A stretch of 64,000 bases of DNA. Source: Rhodococcus qingshengii JCM 15477 (GTDB lineage: Bacteria > Actinomycetota > Actinomycetes > Mycobacteriales > Mycobacteriaceae). The notes beneath the pieces are model-generated. The model was not told the origin of the DNA and searched no databases. It saw only the letters and a program-made list of their open reading frames with translations. Positions 17,215 through 25,860 of this stretch are shown one piece after another (position 1 is the first letter of the stretch; every line of letters starts with the position of its first letter). The position numbers and the translations under genes are program-made. The DNA lies in contig NZ_CP096563.1 of the NCBI RefSeq assembly GCF_023221595.1, positions 5,203,001 through 5,267,000 of the forward strand, written 5' to 3'.

Positions 17215-17461
17215 TTTGCCATCTCCAGCGCGTTTCAACTCTGCTCGCAGTGGGTACATACCCGCGTCTCGCAAAATCTCACGTCCAGAACAACATCCGA
17301 CACGCTGCAATCGGAATTAGTTGCAGTATCTCAGTTTTTGGACGACAGTCGAGGGAAACCCCTCGGCCTACGGAGGCTGTGGGGAAAGCCCTTGTGCGCC
17401 GGTCGGTGTCGAGGGAAGACGTTCGAGCGAGCAGAAGTCCGAAGAAAGTGGGTTCGGAAAT
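17215..17461 (+). other. Long leader of the osmoprotectant transporter operon
   Basis: About 247 bases separate the terminator from the first permease start. The last 115 bases are rich in short hairpins: CGAGGG/CCCTCG at 17350-17365 and GGCT/AGCC at 17375-17390. They carry three similar purine patches (GAGGGAAA, GGGGAAAG, GAGGGAAG). It looks like a structured 5' leader, but it does not fit a riboswitch class that could be recognised by eye. Confidence 0.35.
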
Positions 17462-18109
17462 ATGGGCGCGCTATGGGATTTTGTCGTTGCACGACGACAA
17501 CAGTTGTTGACCGACTCGTACCTTCATGTTTCAGCAGTTATCCAGTCCGTGATCATCGCGACGATCGCCGCCGTGATCATCGGCATTCTCGTCTACCGGA
17601 GCCCGGCGGGATCCTCCATCGCTACGGCGTTGGCCAGCACGATCCTGACGGTTCCTTCATTCGCCCTCCTCGGACTGCTCATTCCGATTCTCGGTCTCGG
17701 CGTCGCTCCCACGATCACCGCGTTGATCTTGTATGCCCTGCTCCCGATCATTCGGAACACGATCATCGGTCTGGATGCAGTCAACCCGGCGATCACGGAC
17801 GCAGCCCGCGGTGTCGGAATGAATCGCATGCACGTACTGAGTCGAATCGAGCTACCGATCGCGTGGCCGTCGATCCTCACCGGCATGCGGGTCAGTACAC
17901 AGATGCTCATGGGCATCCTCGCCATCGCGGCGTACGCCAAAGGCCCTGGTCTGGGAAACCTGATCTTCTCCGGACTCTCGCGTGTCGGTAGCCCGAATGC
18001 TGTTCCGCAAGCGCTGGTCGGCACCGTACTGATCGTCATTCTCGCTCTGATTCTCGACGGAATCTACGTCGTCATCGGTCGTCTCACTACTTCGAAGGGG
18101 CTGCAATGA
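17462..18109 (+). CDS. Osmoprotectant ABC transporter permease (OpuCB/ProW type)
   Basis: A 215-residue permease with about five or six hydrophobic segments. The coupling motif is DAARGVGMNRMHVLSRIELPIAWPSILTGMR, typical of betaine, choline and carnitine importers. The start at 17462 (MGALWDFVVARRQQ) gives the usual family beginning; an upstream in-frame start adds 47 non-conserved residues. It is the first of four genes; its stop overlaps the ATPase start by 4 bases (ATGA). Confidence 0.87.
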   Translation: MGALWDFVVARRQQLLTDSYLHVSAVIQSVIIATIAAVIIGILVYRSPAGSSIATALASTILTVPSFALLGLLIPILGLGVAPTITALILYALLPIIRNTIIGLDAVNPAITDAARGVGMNRMHVLSRIELPIAWPSILTGMRVSTQMLMGILAIAAYAKGPGLGNLIFSGLSRVGSPNAVPQALVGTVLIVILALILDGIYVVIGRLTTSKGLQ

Positions 18110-19317
18110 CTGAAACCATTCCGTCTGACGTATCCACAGATCAGAAGGTATCCGGGGTCGAGATCGTCCTGGAGTCCGTCACCAAGCGGTACCCGGGCCA
18201 GAAAGCTGCAGCGGTGGACAATGTTTCGCTGACTGTTCCGGCTGGTGAGATCGTGGTCTTCGTCGGACCTTCGGGTTGCGGCAAAACAACGACGATGCGC
18301 ATGATCAACCGCCTGATCGAACCTACCTCCGGCAAGATCACCATCGACGGCAAGGACGCGCTGTCGATCGACCCGGACAAGCTCCGCCGTGGCATCGGGT
18401 ACTCGATCCAGCAGGCAGGCTTGTTCCCGCACTTCACGATTGCGAAGAACGTCGCGACTGTCCCGGGTCTGATCGGTTGGGACAAGAAACGTATCGCAGC
18501 GCGCACCGACGAGATGCTCGACCTCGTAGGCCTCGATCCCGATACCTATCGCGACCGCTACCCTCGCCAATTGTCCGGCGGGCAGCAACAGCGTGTGGGC
18601 GTGGCGCGGGCGCTGGCTGCCGATCCTCCGGTGCTGTTGATGGACGAACCTTTCGGTGCCGTCGATCCGATCACCCGCGGCCTGCTCCAGGACGAACTGA
18701 TGCGTCTGCAGTCGGAGTTGGGTAAGACCATCGTCTTCGTCACGCACGATTTCAACGAGGCAGTCAAACTCGGTGACCGTATTGCCGTGCTGGGCAATCA
18801 GTCCAGCATCATGCAGTACGACACTCCGGAAGCGATTCTCGCCAATCCCGCAAACGACATGGTCGCCGGATTTGTCGGGGCGGACGCCTCGCTCAAGCAG
18901 CTGACCCTGACACGCGTGCGCCAGATCAAACTCAAGCAGTGCCTCACCGCCCGCGAAACCGATTCGGTCGATGATTTGAGAACCGCACTCGCAGCGCGTA
19001 AGTGGAAGTGGGCCCTGATTCTCGATCAGCGCGGACGGCCGCTTCGCTGGGTCTCGCCCGGCCACCTCGCCCATGCGTCGACTCTTCGAGGTGTCGGTAA
19101 CGAGATCGGCGAAGCCGTGTCCATCCAGTCCACCCTGCAGGATGCTTTGGAAGCTCTTCTCGCAGAGAGCAATGCGTCCACCGTGGTCACCGGACGGCGT
19201 GGCGAGTACGTCGGTCTCATCACCATCGACACACTGGTCAGCCATCTTTCCGAAATGCGCGAGGAGCATGCGCACGACCACGACGAAGAGCCAGACACCG
19301 AGAACGTCGAGGGTTGA
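18106..19317 (+). CDS. Osmoprotectant ABC transporter ATPase with C-terminal CBS pair (OpuCA type)
   Basis: A 403-residue ATPase. Walker A is GPSGCGKTT near residue 55, the signature LSGGQQQR near 158, Walker B VLLMDEP, and the switch histidine THDF. After residue 275 a region with CLTARETDSVDDLR and GRRGEYVGLITIDTLVSHL forms a probable pair of CBS domains, which in OpuA-type systems senses ionic strength or cyclic di-AMP. The tail EEHAHDHDEEPD is acidic and His-rich. It overlaps the upstream permease (ATGA). Confidence 0.88.
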   Translation: MTETIPSDVSTDQKVSGVEIVLESVTKRYPGQKAAAVDNVSLTVPAGEIVVFVGPSGCGKTTTMRMINRLIEPTSGKITIDGKDALSIDPDKLRRGIGYSIQQAGLFPHFTIAKNVATVPGLIGWDKKRIAARTDEMLDLVGLDPDTYRDRYPRQLSGGQQQRVGVARALAADPPVLLMDEPFGAVDPITRGLLQDELMRLQSELGKTIVFVTHDFNEAVKLGDRIAVLGNQSSIMQYDTPEAILANPANDMVAGFVGADASLKQLTLTRVRQIKLKQCLTARETDSVDDLRTALAARKWKWALILDQRGRPLRWVSPGHLAHASTLRGVGNEIGEAVSIQSTLQDALEALLAESNASTVVTGRRGEYVGLITIDTLVSHLSEMREEHAHDHDEEPDTENVEG

Positions 19318-19319
19318 AC

Positions 19320-20138
19320 ATGACTGCCACGACAGAGGAGCGCGTCTCCGCGCCTGAGATGGAACCGGACGCCCCCGATCTGGGTGCGGCCGAGAACGCC
19401 GCCACGCGCCGTGCGGAACGGATGCGACTGTATGTGCAGCCGGTCATCGTCCTGATCCTGGTTGCGGGCGTGTTGATCTGGGCATTCAGCCGAGATCTCA
19501 ACGCGACGCAGAAGGCGAGCATCAACCTCGACAACATCGTCACTCTGACCTGGCAGCACGTACTGATCACCGCCGCCGTGGTCATCATCGTCGTCGCCAT
19601 CGCGGTTCCACTCGGAACCCTGCTGACCAGGCCGAAATTCACCCGCCTGGCACCGTTCTTCGTGGGAATAGCCAACATCGGAGCCGCAGCGCCTGCCATC
19701 GGCCTGCTCGTGCTGTTCTATCTCGCGACAAGAACGACCGGCTTCTGGATCGGCGTGTTTCCCATTGCGTTCTATTCGTTGCTTCCGGTGCTGCGCAACA
19801 CCATCCTCGGCTACCAGCAAGTGGACAAGACCTTGATCGATGCGGGGCGCGGGCAGGGAATGTCTTCGCTCACGGTCCTACGTCAACTCGAGTTCCCGAT
19901 GGCCGTCCCGTACATCCTTGCAGGACTGCGTACTTCGCTCGTTCTGGCCGTCGGTACCGCGACGCTGTGCTTCCTGGTCAGTGCCGGCGGACTCGGCATT
20001 CTGATCGACACCGGATACAAGCTCCGCGACAACGTCACCCTCGTGGTCGGTGCCGTACTGGCGGTGTCGCTGGCCTTGCTGATCGACTGGCTCGGCGCGC
20101 TCGCCGAAACTTATCTCGGGCCCAAGGGATTGCGATGA
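19320..20138 (+). CDS. Osmoprotectant ABC transporter permease (second)
   Basis: A 272-residue permease, longer at the N-terminus than its partner by about 45 charged residues (EPDAPDLGAAENAATRRAERMR). It shares the motif DAGRGQGMSSLTVLRQLEFPMAVPYILAGLRT. The ATG at 19320 is used because GAGGG lies upstream; a TTG at 19314 overlaps the ATPase end. Two distinct permeases match the OpuCB/OpuCD layout. Its stop overlaps the next gene by 4 bases. Confidence 0.87.
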   Translation: MTATTEERVSAPEMEPDAPDLGAAENAATRRAERMRLYVQPVIVLILVAGVLIWAFSRDLNATQKASINLDNIVTLTWQHVLITAAVVIIVVAIAVPLGTLLTRPKFTRLAPFFVGIANIGAAAPAIGLLVLFYLATRTTGFWIGVFPIAFYSLLPVLRNTILGYQQVDKTLIDAGRGQGMSSLTVLRQLEFPMAVPYILAGLRTSLVLAVGTATLCFLVSAGGLGILIDTGYKLRDNVTLVVGAVLAVSLALLIDWLGALAETYLGPKGLR

Positions 20139-21130
20139 CCAAGACTTCGATCACCAGAACGTGGGGCTGGAAACTCGCGGTTGCCACGATCGGCCTCACA
20201 CTTGTCGCTTCGTGTGGTCTCGAGTCCGGTGGCGCACTGCCCCTGGCCGTCGGCCCCGGCAGCATCGAGCCGGTTCCGGAGCTCGAGGGTGTGAAGATGA
20301 CCGTCGGCTCCAAGGACTTCACCGAGCAGATCGTGCTCGGGTACGTCATCGAATTCGCGATGGCCGCTGCGGGCGCGGATGTTCGAGATCTCACGAACAT
20401 CCAGGGCTCGAACAGCACCCGTGACGCACAGTTGAACGGCCAGATCGATCTTGCGTACGAATACACCGGAACCGGCTGGATCAACTACCTCGGCAACGAG
20501 ACACCGCTTCCCGATTCGCAGGCGCAGTTCGAGGCCGTCCGCGATGCGGACCTTGCTGCGAACGACATGGTGTGGACCGATCCGGCGCCGATGAACAATA
20601 CGTATGCATTGGCGATGAGCAAGGAGACCGCTGAGAAGACCGGTGTCAAGACCGTTTCCGACTACGCGAAGTTGGTCGAATCCGATCCCGGAGCTGCGGT
20701 GACGTGCGTCGAGACCGAGTTCAACGTCCGCCAGGACGGATATCCCGGCCTGGCAGCGAAATACGGTTTCGACGCCTCTCGTGCCCAACGCCAGATCCTG
20801 CAGACCGGCATCATCTACCAGGCGACAGCCGATGGCGATCAGTGCAAGTTCGGCGAGGTGTTCACCACCGACGGTCGCATCATCGCACTCGATCTCGTTC
20901 TGCTCGACGACGATCTCCAGTTCTTCCCGAAATACAATCCGGCACTGGTGATGAAAAAGGACTTCGCGGAAGCACATCCGCAGGTAGCAGAAGTCATGGC
21001 ACCGATCTCGGAGCGACTGACCAACGAGGTGATGACCGAGCTCAACCGGCAGGTCGACGTCGACGGCAAGGAGCCGGCGGACGTGGCCCGCGACTGGCTG
21101 GTCTCGGAAGGCTTTGTCACGGCGCAGTGA
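20135..21130 (+). CDS. Osmoprotectant-binding lipoprotein (OpuCC/ProX type)
   Basis: A 331-residue solute-binding lipoprotein. The signal peptide ends in the lipobox LVASC, so cysteine is lipidated. The mature part begins with VKMTVGSKDFTEQIVLGYVIEFAMAAAGADV, a hallmark of OpuC/ProX-type binding proteins. DLAYEYTGTGWINYLG supplies the aromatic residues that cage quaternary ammonium compounds. It closes the operon and is coupled by ATGA to the second permease. Glycine betaine, choline or carnitine are the probable ligands. Confidence 0.88.
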   Translation: MTKTSITRTWGWKLAVATIGLTLVASCGLESGGALPLAVGPGSIEPVPELEGVKMTVGSKDFTEQIVLGYVIEFAMAAAGADVRDLTNIQGSNSTRDAQLNGQIDLAYEYTGTGWINYLGNETPLPDSQAQFEAVRDADLAANDMVWTDPAPMNNTYALAMSKETAEKTGVKTVSDYAKLVESDPGAAVTCVETEFNVRQDGYPGLAAKYGFDASRAQRQILQTGIIYQATADGDQCKFGEVFTTDGRIIALDLVLLDDDLQFFPKYNPALVMKKDFAEAHPQVAEVMAPISERLTNEVMTELNRQVDVDGKEPADVARDWLVSEGFVTAQ

Positions 21131-21157
21131 TCGGCTGACCGCAACCCAGCCGAGTAG

Positions 21158-21934
21158 TTACCGTTTGCGTCCGACGCAGAACACCCGCCGGAACGGAAAG
21201 AGCGTTCCGGCGGCTGTTGCGGGGTAGGCCTCCCTCAGCAGATCGGAATACTGACGCTCGAACTCCGGAGCGTCAGCTTCGCCGAGAACGTCGAGCACGG
21301 GTCGTAACCCCGTCCCCCGTACCCATCCGAGCACCGGGTCGGCACCTGCCAGCGCGTGTACGTACGTCGTCTCCCAGGCGTCGACGTCGAATCCGTGTTC
21401 TTGGAGACGCTGCGCGTACTGAACTGGACTGTCGACGCCTTCCGGGCCGCGTAGGACGCCACCCAGTCGCTCACTCCATTCCGCTGATTCCGCGAGATCT
21501 CGCATGAGCGCATGGGACGGAGCATCGAAGTTACCCGGCACCTGCCACGCCAGCCACGATCCGGATTCCAGGGTGTCCGCCCACTGGTCGATCAGCTCGC
21601 GATGGCTCGGAACCCACTGCAATGCAGCGTTACTGACGACCACGTCGTAACCGGTGGCGTCGAAGGACATGATGTCCCCCAACTCGACGGTGACGTTTCC
21701 CGGTAGGTCTGTAGGGGCCTGCGCGACCATTTCGGGAGACGAGTCGAATCCGGATACCGAGGCGTCCGGCCATCTTTCCCCGAGCATCGCGGTCAGGGTG
21801 CCTGATCCGCAGCCGAGGTCGGCTACCCGCGTCGGGTCTTCGGTGGCCACCCGTGACACCAGGTCCACGAACGGGCGTGACCGCTCACCCGAATAGCGGC
21901 CGTAGACTTCGGGATTCCACGTGACAGTGCGCAT
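21158..21934 (-). CDS. tam: Trans-aconitate 2-methyltransferase
   Basis: A 258-residue SAM-dependent methyltransferase. The start WNPEVYGRYSGERSRPFVDLVSRV and the SAM loop VADLGCGSGTLTAML at about residues 33-47 match Tam. SNAALQWVPSH and GSWLAWQVPGNFDAPSH are further family marks. Tam methylates trans-aconitate, a spontaneous by-product of the citric acid cycle that inhibits aconitase. The start at 21934 (MRTVTW) is preferred to 21949. It sits alone after the PLC-like gene. Confidence 0.86.
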   Translation of the reverse strand: MRTVTWNPEVYGRYSGERSRPFVDLVSRVATEDPTRVADLGCGSGTLTAMLGERWPDASVSGFDSSPEMVAQAPTDLPGNVTVELGDIMSFDATGYDVVVSNAALQWVPSHRELIDQWADTLESGSWLAWQVPGNFDAPSHALMRDLAESAEWSERLGGVLRGPEGVDSPVQYAQRLQEHGFDVDAWETTYVHALAGADPVLGWVRGTGLRPVLDVLGEADAPEFERQYSDLLREAYPATAAGTLFPFRRVFCVGRKR

Positions 21935-22009
21935 GAACCCATCCTGCACCCTGTTCCTGAGAATTGCCGCCCGTCAGATCTCGCTCTTCACGATCCGGCC
22001 ATTCGAAAA

Positions 22010-23047
22010 TCACCGACGCGGCACCACGGTGGACAGTACGTTCGGCAACCTCGACCAGTCCGCAGTGATGTAACTTGCGTGCTGCCCGGCCAACAGGTCG
22101 AGACGCTCGCTCACCTCGGTTTCGGTGGCATGGGTTCCGTCGATCTGCGGAGCGACCTTGTGCGCGTCGGTCATGACGAGCAGGTAGCCGCGATCGTGGT
22201 ACCAACTCGGATCCACGACTCCGGCGGTGTAGTCGAGAGCGTCGCCGTCGAAAATCACGAACCACGGACGGATCCCCGGGTCGGTATAGCGGTCGAGACG
22301 TGGGTCTCCCGGTGATGCACGGTGAACAGCGGGAAAGGCGGCGCCGAGTTCGACGAGCCCGGCGGAGGACAGATCTCGCAGGTGCGTCGCATACTGCCGG
22401 TCCGTCCACTCCGTATCGAGAGGGTTTCCCTCCTCGATCGTTCCCGGTATCAGCTCGAACAGAAATTTCCCGGTCATTTCGGAATTGCTCGGCCATCCAC
22501 GCTCGGTGACGGCGGCATCCGGGGTGGAGTAGGACTCCCCCATCAAATCGGCCGGCGTGAAAACCGCGTCTCCGAGTGTCCCGAGAATCAGGGCGTCGAG
22601 ATCCGCGGGCCCACGTCCGTACCCGGCAGTGAACCCGTCCTTGATTTCCAACTTGATCATCACCGGCGGGTGCTCGGGATTGGCCTCGTGCCACGCCCGC
22701 ATATCTGCCAGGCATCCACGGAATCCCTGATCTCGTAGACCGCTTCGCAACCCGGATGCGTCCTGAGCGCCGACGCAGTTGCTCTCGCTCGCCACCGGAT
22801 TCATGTGCGACACACGCCAGTCCGGACCGCCCCCGTTGGTCCACAGGTCCAGCTCGAGCAACGACGCCCCGGAATCCAAAGCGTCGGCGAAGTACGGAAA
22901 CGTCGCCTTCTCGTAGGAATTGTGGACCCCGACTGACGTGGTCTCGGAAAACGAGCGCACTTGGTTCGTAGTCGTTTCGGCGCCGGCAGAGGGCGCCGAG
23001 ACGACCGCCACGAACGCACTCATACCGGCTACCAGGATTGCTCGCAT
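22010..23047 (-). CDS. Secreted PI-PLC-like phosphodiesterase
   Basis: A 345-residue exported protein with a signal peptide ending near APSAGAE. TTSVGVHNSYEKATFPYF, SGASLLELDLWTNG and WRVSHMNP fit the TIM-barrel PI-PLC superfamily, with catalytic-type histidines in HNSY and SHMN. VMIKLEIKDG and the late YLLVMTDAHK complete the barrel. It resembles bacterial Ca2+-dependent PI-PLC-like enzymes rather than the Bacillus enzyme. The substrate is probably a lipid phosphodiester outside the cell. Confidence 0.75.
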   Translation of the reverse strand: MRAILVAGMSAFVAVVSAPSAGAETTTNQVRSFSETTSVGVHNSYEKATFPYFADALDSGASLLELDLWTNGGGPDWRVSHMNPVASESNCVGAQDASGLRSGLRDQGFRGCLADMRAWHEANPEHPPVMIKLEIKDGFTAGYGRGPADLDALILGTLGDAVFTPADLMGESYSTPDAAVTERGWPSNSEMTGKFLFELIPGTIEEGNPLDTEWTDRQYATHLRDLSSAGLVELGAAFPAVHRASPGDPRLDRYTDPGIRPWFVIFDGDALDYTAGVVDPSWYHDRGYLLVMTDAHKVAPQIDGTHATETEVSERLDLLAGQHASYITADWSRLPNVLSTVVPRR

Positions 23048-23106
23048 GTTCGACACTCTCGCAGAAATCACCCCACGGCAGGATGGAATCGTCAGAGTTA
23101 ACTGGA

Positions 23107-23121
23107 CAATCGTCTAGATTG
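23107..23121. promoter_or_regulatory. Inverted repeat between the PLC-like and ligase genes
   Basis: CAATC-GTCTA-GATTG is a perfect 5-5-5 repeat, 60 bases upstream of the PLC start and 117 upstream of the divergent ligase start. It is a weak candidate operator. Confidence 0.25.
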
Positions 23122-23237
23122 CACCGGAGTGGGGCATGATTTCAGGCGGTGGGTAAGGGCAATTGTCAGGCCCATAGCATCAGTGCCGGAACTGATCCGA
23201 GTCAGAGCACTCGCCGCACACTCGCAGGAGGAATCGC

Positions 23238-24776
23238 ATGCAGCTGACTCAATTCGTTCACCGATCCCTACGAGCGTCGCCCGAAGCGGTGATGACGATC
23301 TCCGATGGCCGAGTGCGCACGTCTCGCGAATCGGTCGACCGGATCAAAAGGCTCGCGGGCGGGCTGCAGACGTTAGGCCTGCGCACCGGTGACAGAGTCG
23401 CGATCTTGGCATCGAACTCCGACTACTACCACGAGGCGCTCCTGGCCTGCTGGTGGTTCGGAGCAGTGGCCAGTCCGGTCAATTCTCGCTGGAGCACGGC
23501 GGAAATCAGGTACGCCCTGGAAGATTCAGGGTCGACGGTATTACTCGTGGACGAGAATTTTGCTTCCGTCGGATCTACCCTTCGCGAGGCGTGTCCAGGC
23601 CTGACCACTGTCGTCTACTGCGGCAACGACCGAGTTCCGGACGGAATGCTCGACTACGAACAGGTGATCGCGGAGGCGATTCCGGTCGACGATCTGCGCG
23701 TCGGCGGCGACACGCTTGCACTACTCCTCTACACCGGCGGGACCACCGGAGTGCCGAAGGGCGTGATGATCAGCCATCAAGCGCTGATGACCTCGGCGCT
23801 GGGCACTCTCGCGGCAGGCGGCGTGGCAATCAGCAACGGAACGAACCTCGCGGTGAACCCTCTGTTTCACATTGCCGGGATAGTCGGATGGTTGGCTCAG
23901 TCGCTGATGGGTGGAACTCAGGTCTTCGTACCGAACTTCAGCCCACGGACGTTCCTCGAGGCCGTGGACCGCTATCGCCCGACAACCGTGGGTCTGGTGC
24001 CGACAATGCTCCAGATGTTGGTCGCCCACAAAAACGAAACGGGCGAAGACGCAACCACCTACGATCTGTCCAGCGTCAGGATCCTGAGATACGGCGCTTC
24101 GCCCATATCTCCGACGCTTCTCGGGCAGGTCATGCAAATGTTCCCCAACAGTTCCTTCGCTCAGGGCTACGGGATGACTGAAACCGCGCACATCAGCATG
24201 CTGAGTCCAGCCGATCACCTCGAAGGTGGTGATCTCCTCCGCAGCGCTGGTCGCGCGCTCCCTCATTGCGAGGTGAAAATCGTCGACCCGGCCGGCTCGG
24301 AACTCCCACCCGGCAAGGTGGGCGAAATCGTCACGTTCGGCAGCCACGTCATGCTCGGATACTGGAACAAACCGAAGGAGACCGCAGAAGTGCTCCGCGA
24401 CGGGTGGATGCATACCGGCGACGCCGGATACCTCGACGCCCGCGGTTACCTGTTCATCGTCGATCGCATCAAGGACATGATCGTCACCGGTGGCGAGAAC
24501 GTCTACTCCACCGAGGTCGAAAACGCTCTGGCACAACACGAATCCGTCGCGGCCTGTTCCGTGATCGGTCTGCCCGATGCCCAGTGGGGCGAGCGTGTCC
24601 ATGCCGTGGTCGTCCTTCGGCATGGTTTCGACGCCGACGCCGACGAACTGCGCGCTCACGTGAAAACGCTGATAGCCGGATACAAATCTCCGCGCACTTT
24701 CCAATTCGTCGATGCATTGCCGCTGTCGGCAGCAGGCAAGGTGCTGAAGCGCGATCTTCGCTGCAACGCAACGTAA
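23238..24776 (+). CDS. Fatty acid-CoA ligase (AMP-binding, FadD type)
   Basis: A 512-residue adenylate-forming enzyme. The AMP motif is LLYTGGTTGVPKGVMISHQ near residue 165; GYGMTETAH is motif A5; GWMHTGDAGYLDARGYLFIVDRIKDMI is A7-A8; and the catalytic lysine lies in LSAAGKVLKRDL at the end. It activates a carboxylic acid as its CoA thioester. A strong AGGAGGAA precedes the ATG. It is convergent with a pair of acyl-CoA dehydrogenases, so the substrate is probably a lipid or steroid side chain handled by them. Confidence 0.88.
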   Translation: MQLTQFVHRSLRASPEAVMTISDGRVRTSRESVDRIKRLAGGLQTLGLRTGDRVAILASNSDYYHEALLACWWFGAVASPVNSRWSTAEIRYALEDSGSTVLLVDENFASVGSTLREACPGLTTVVYCGNDRVPDGMLDYEQVIAEAIPVDDLRVGGDTLALLLYTGGTTGVPKGVMISHQALMTSALGTLAAGGVAISNGTNLAVNPLFHIAGIVGWLAQSLMGGTQVFVPNFSPRTFLEAVDRYRPTTVGLVPTMLQMLVAHKNETGEDATTYDLSSVRILRYGASPISPTLLGQVMQMFPNSSFAQGYGMTETAHISMLSPADHLEGGDLLRSAGRALPHCEVKIVDPAGSELPPGKVGEIVTFGSHVMLGYWNKPKETAEVLRDGWMHTGDAGYLDARGYLFIVDRIKDMIVTGGENVYSTEVENALAQHESVAACSVIGLPDAQWGERVHAVVVLRHGFDADADELRAHVKTLIAGYKSPRTFQFVDALPLSAAGKVLKRDLRCNAT

Positions 24777-24795
24777 TCCTTTACGACGGTCAGGA

Positions 24796-25860
24796 TTACA
24801 GCTTCAATGTCGGTTCTGGGTCGGTGATCAAGCGGTGCAGTGACGGCGACGCCGCTACGGCCTCTCCTAGTTGCGTCGCACTCGCGATTTCGTCGCCGAA
24901 CTCCGATCGCCAGGCGTGCAGTCGACGCGTCAGTTGTTGCAATCGGTATTCGCGGGTCATGCCGATTGCACCGTGTGCCTGGTGGGCGGCGCGGACGCTC
25001 ACGAGCGCATTCTGCGAAACCACCAATTTGGTTGCGCTCACTTCGAAGTCGGCGTCGCCTCTGATGAGTGCATGTGCAGTGCGATCGACGGCCAGCGTGG
25101 ACATCGAAGCCATCTGAGCAAGCGTCACGATATGCTGCTGGACTGCTTGAAACTGCGCGACGGGCCTACCGAATTGCACCCGGTCGGACACATAGCGCCG
25201 GGTCAACGTCGACGCCGACTCCATCGCTCCCGACATCTGCACCGAGCGCAAGAACGCGCCGAGCTTGCTGAGAATCCGGGCATCGACCGGGTTGTCGCCG
25301 TCAATGGTCCGCGCTTCGGAGAACGTCAGGCTCTCACGCGGTTGCCCCGCAAGATCCGTCCCGCCACCGATCTCGGCGTCGGAGATGTCAAGGAGTACGA
25401 CGCGATCACCGAGAACTGCTGCCAGCACTGATGCGGCACTACCCCACGGCACGTCGTGAAAGGTTCCCGACAGGAAACCGTCGTCGGTCCGGCGCACATC
25501 GTCGCGCGGCGAACCCGGGGCGACCGTTGCGATTCCGGAGGGCACGGGTAACCCGCCCGCTGTTGCCAGCCTGCCCGCGAGGTACGTCTCGGCGAGCGGC
25601 AGCGGCGCAGCGTGCCTCGCCGCCGCGCGCTGGACAGTCACGGCGTCGAGGAGCGAGCCACCGGAACCACCAACCGATTCGGGAAGACCGACCAGAGGTA
25701 ACCCTAGTTCGACTGCCGCGCTCCATAATCCGGCGGGCAGACCGCCGATCTCCGCCTGCGCTACCACCTCGGTGCCGGACTTCTCGGCGAAAAATTGCTC
25801 GACCATCGATTCGAGGTCGGCGTCGAATGTGTACGCGTTGATCTGTGACCCCGAATTCAT
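24796..25860 (-). CDS. Acyl-CoA dehydrogenase, second subunit of a pair
   Basis: A 354-residue acyl-CoA dehydrogenase-like protein. LPLVGLPESVGGSGGSLLDAV lies in the N-terminal helical domain, DRVQFGRPVAQFQAVQQHIVTLAQM in the FAD-binding helices, and HQAHGAIGMTREYRLQQLTRRLHAW near the end. The start at 25860 overlaps the stop of the upstream dehydrogenase (ATGA). Tight overlap of two unlike subunits is typical of the heterotetrameric enzymes that oxidise steroid or branched side-chain CoA esters. It probably works only with its partner. Confidence 0.85.
   Translation of the reverse strand: MNSGSQINAYTFDADLESMVEQFFAEKSGTEVVAQAEIGGLPAGLWSAAVELGLPLVGLPESVGGSGGSLLDAVTVQRAAARHAAPLPLAETYLAGRLATAGGLPVPSGIATVAPGSPRDDVRRTDDGFLSGTFHDVPWGSAASVLAAVLGDRVVLLDISDAEIGGGTDLAGQPRESLTFSEARTIDGDNPVDARILSKLGAFLRSVQMSGAMESASTLTRRYVSDRVQFGRPVAQFQAVQQHIVTLAQMASMSTLAVDRTAHALIRGDADFEVSATKLVVSQNALVSVRAAHQAHGAIGMTREYRLQQLTRRLHAWRSEFGDEIASATQLGEAVAASPSLHRLITDPEPTLKL

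Noticed and set aside
17215..17461. Cyclic di-AMP (ydaO), glycine or cobalamin riboswitch before the osmoprotectant operon
   Set aside because: Core motifs of these classes could not be matched by eye; only a generic structured leader is reported.
21885..22844. Minus-strand frame of 319 codons over the PLC-like gene
   Set aside because: It is a shifted shadow of the PLC-like gene, which has a signal peptide and family motifs.
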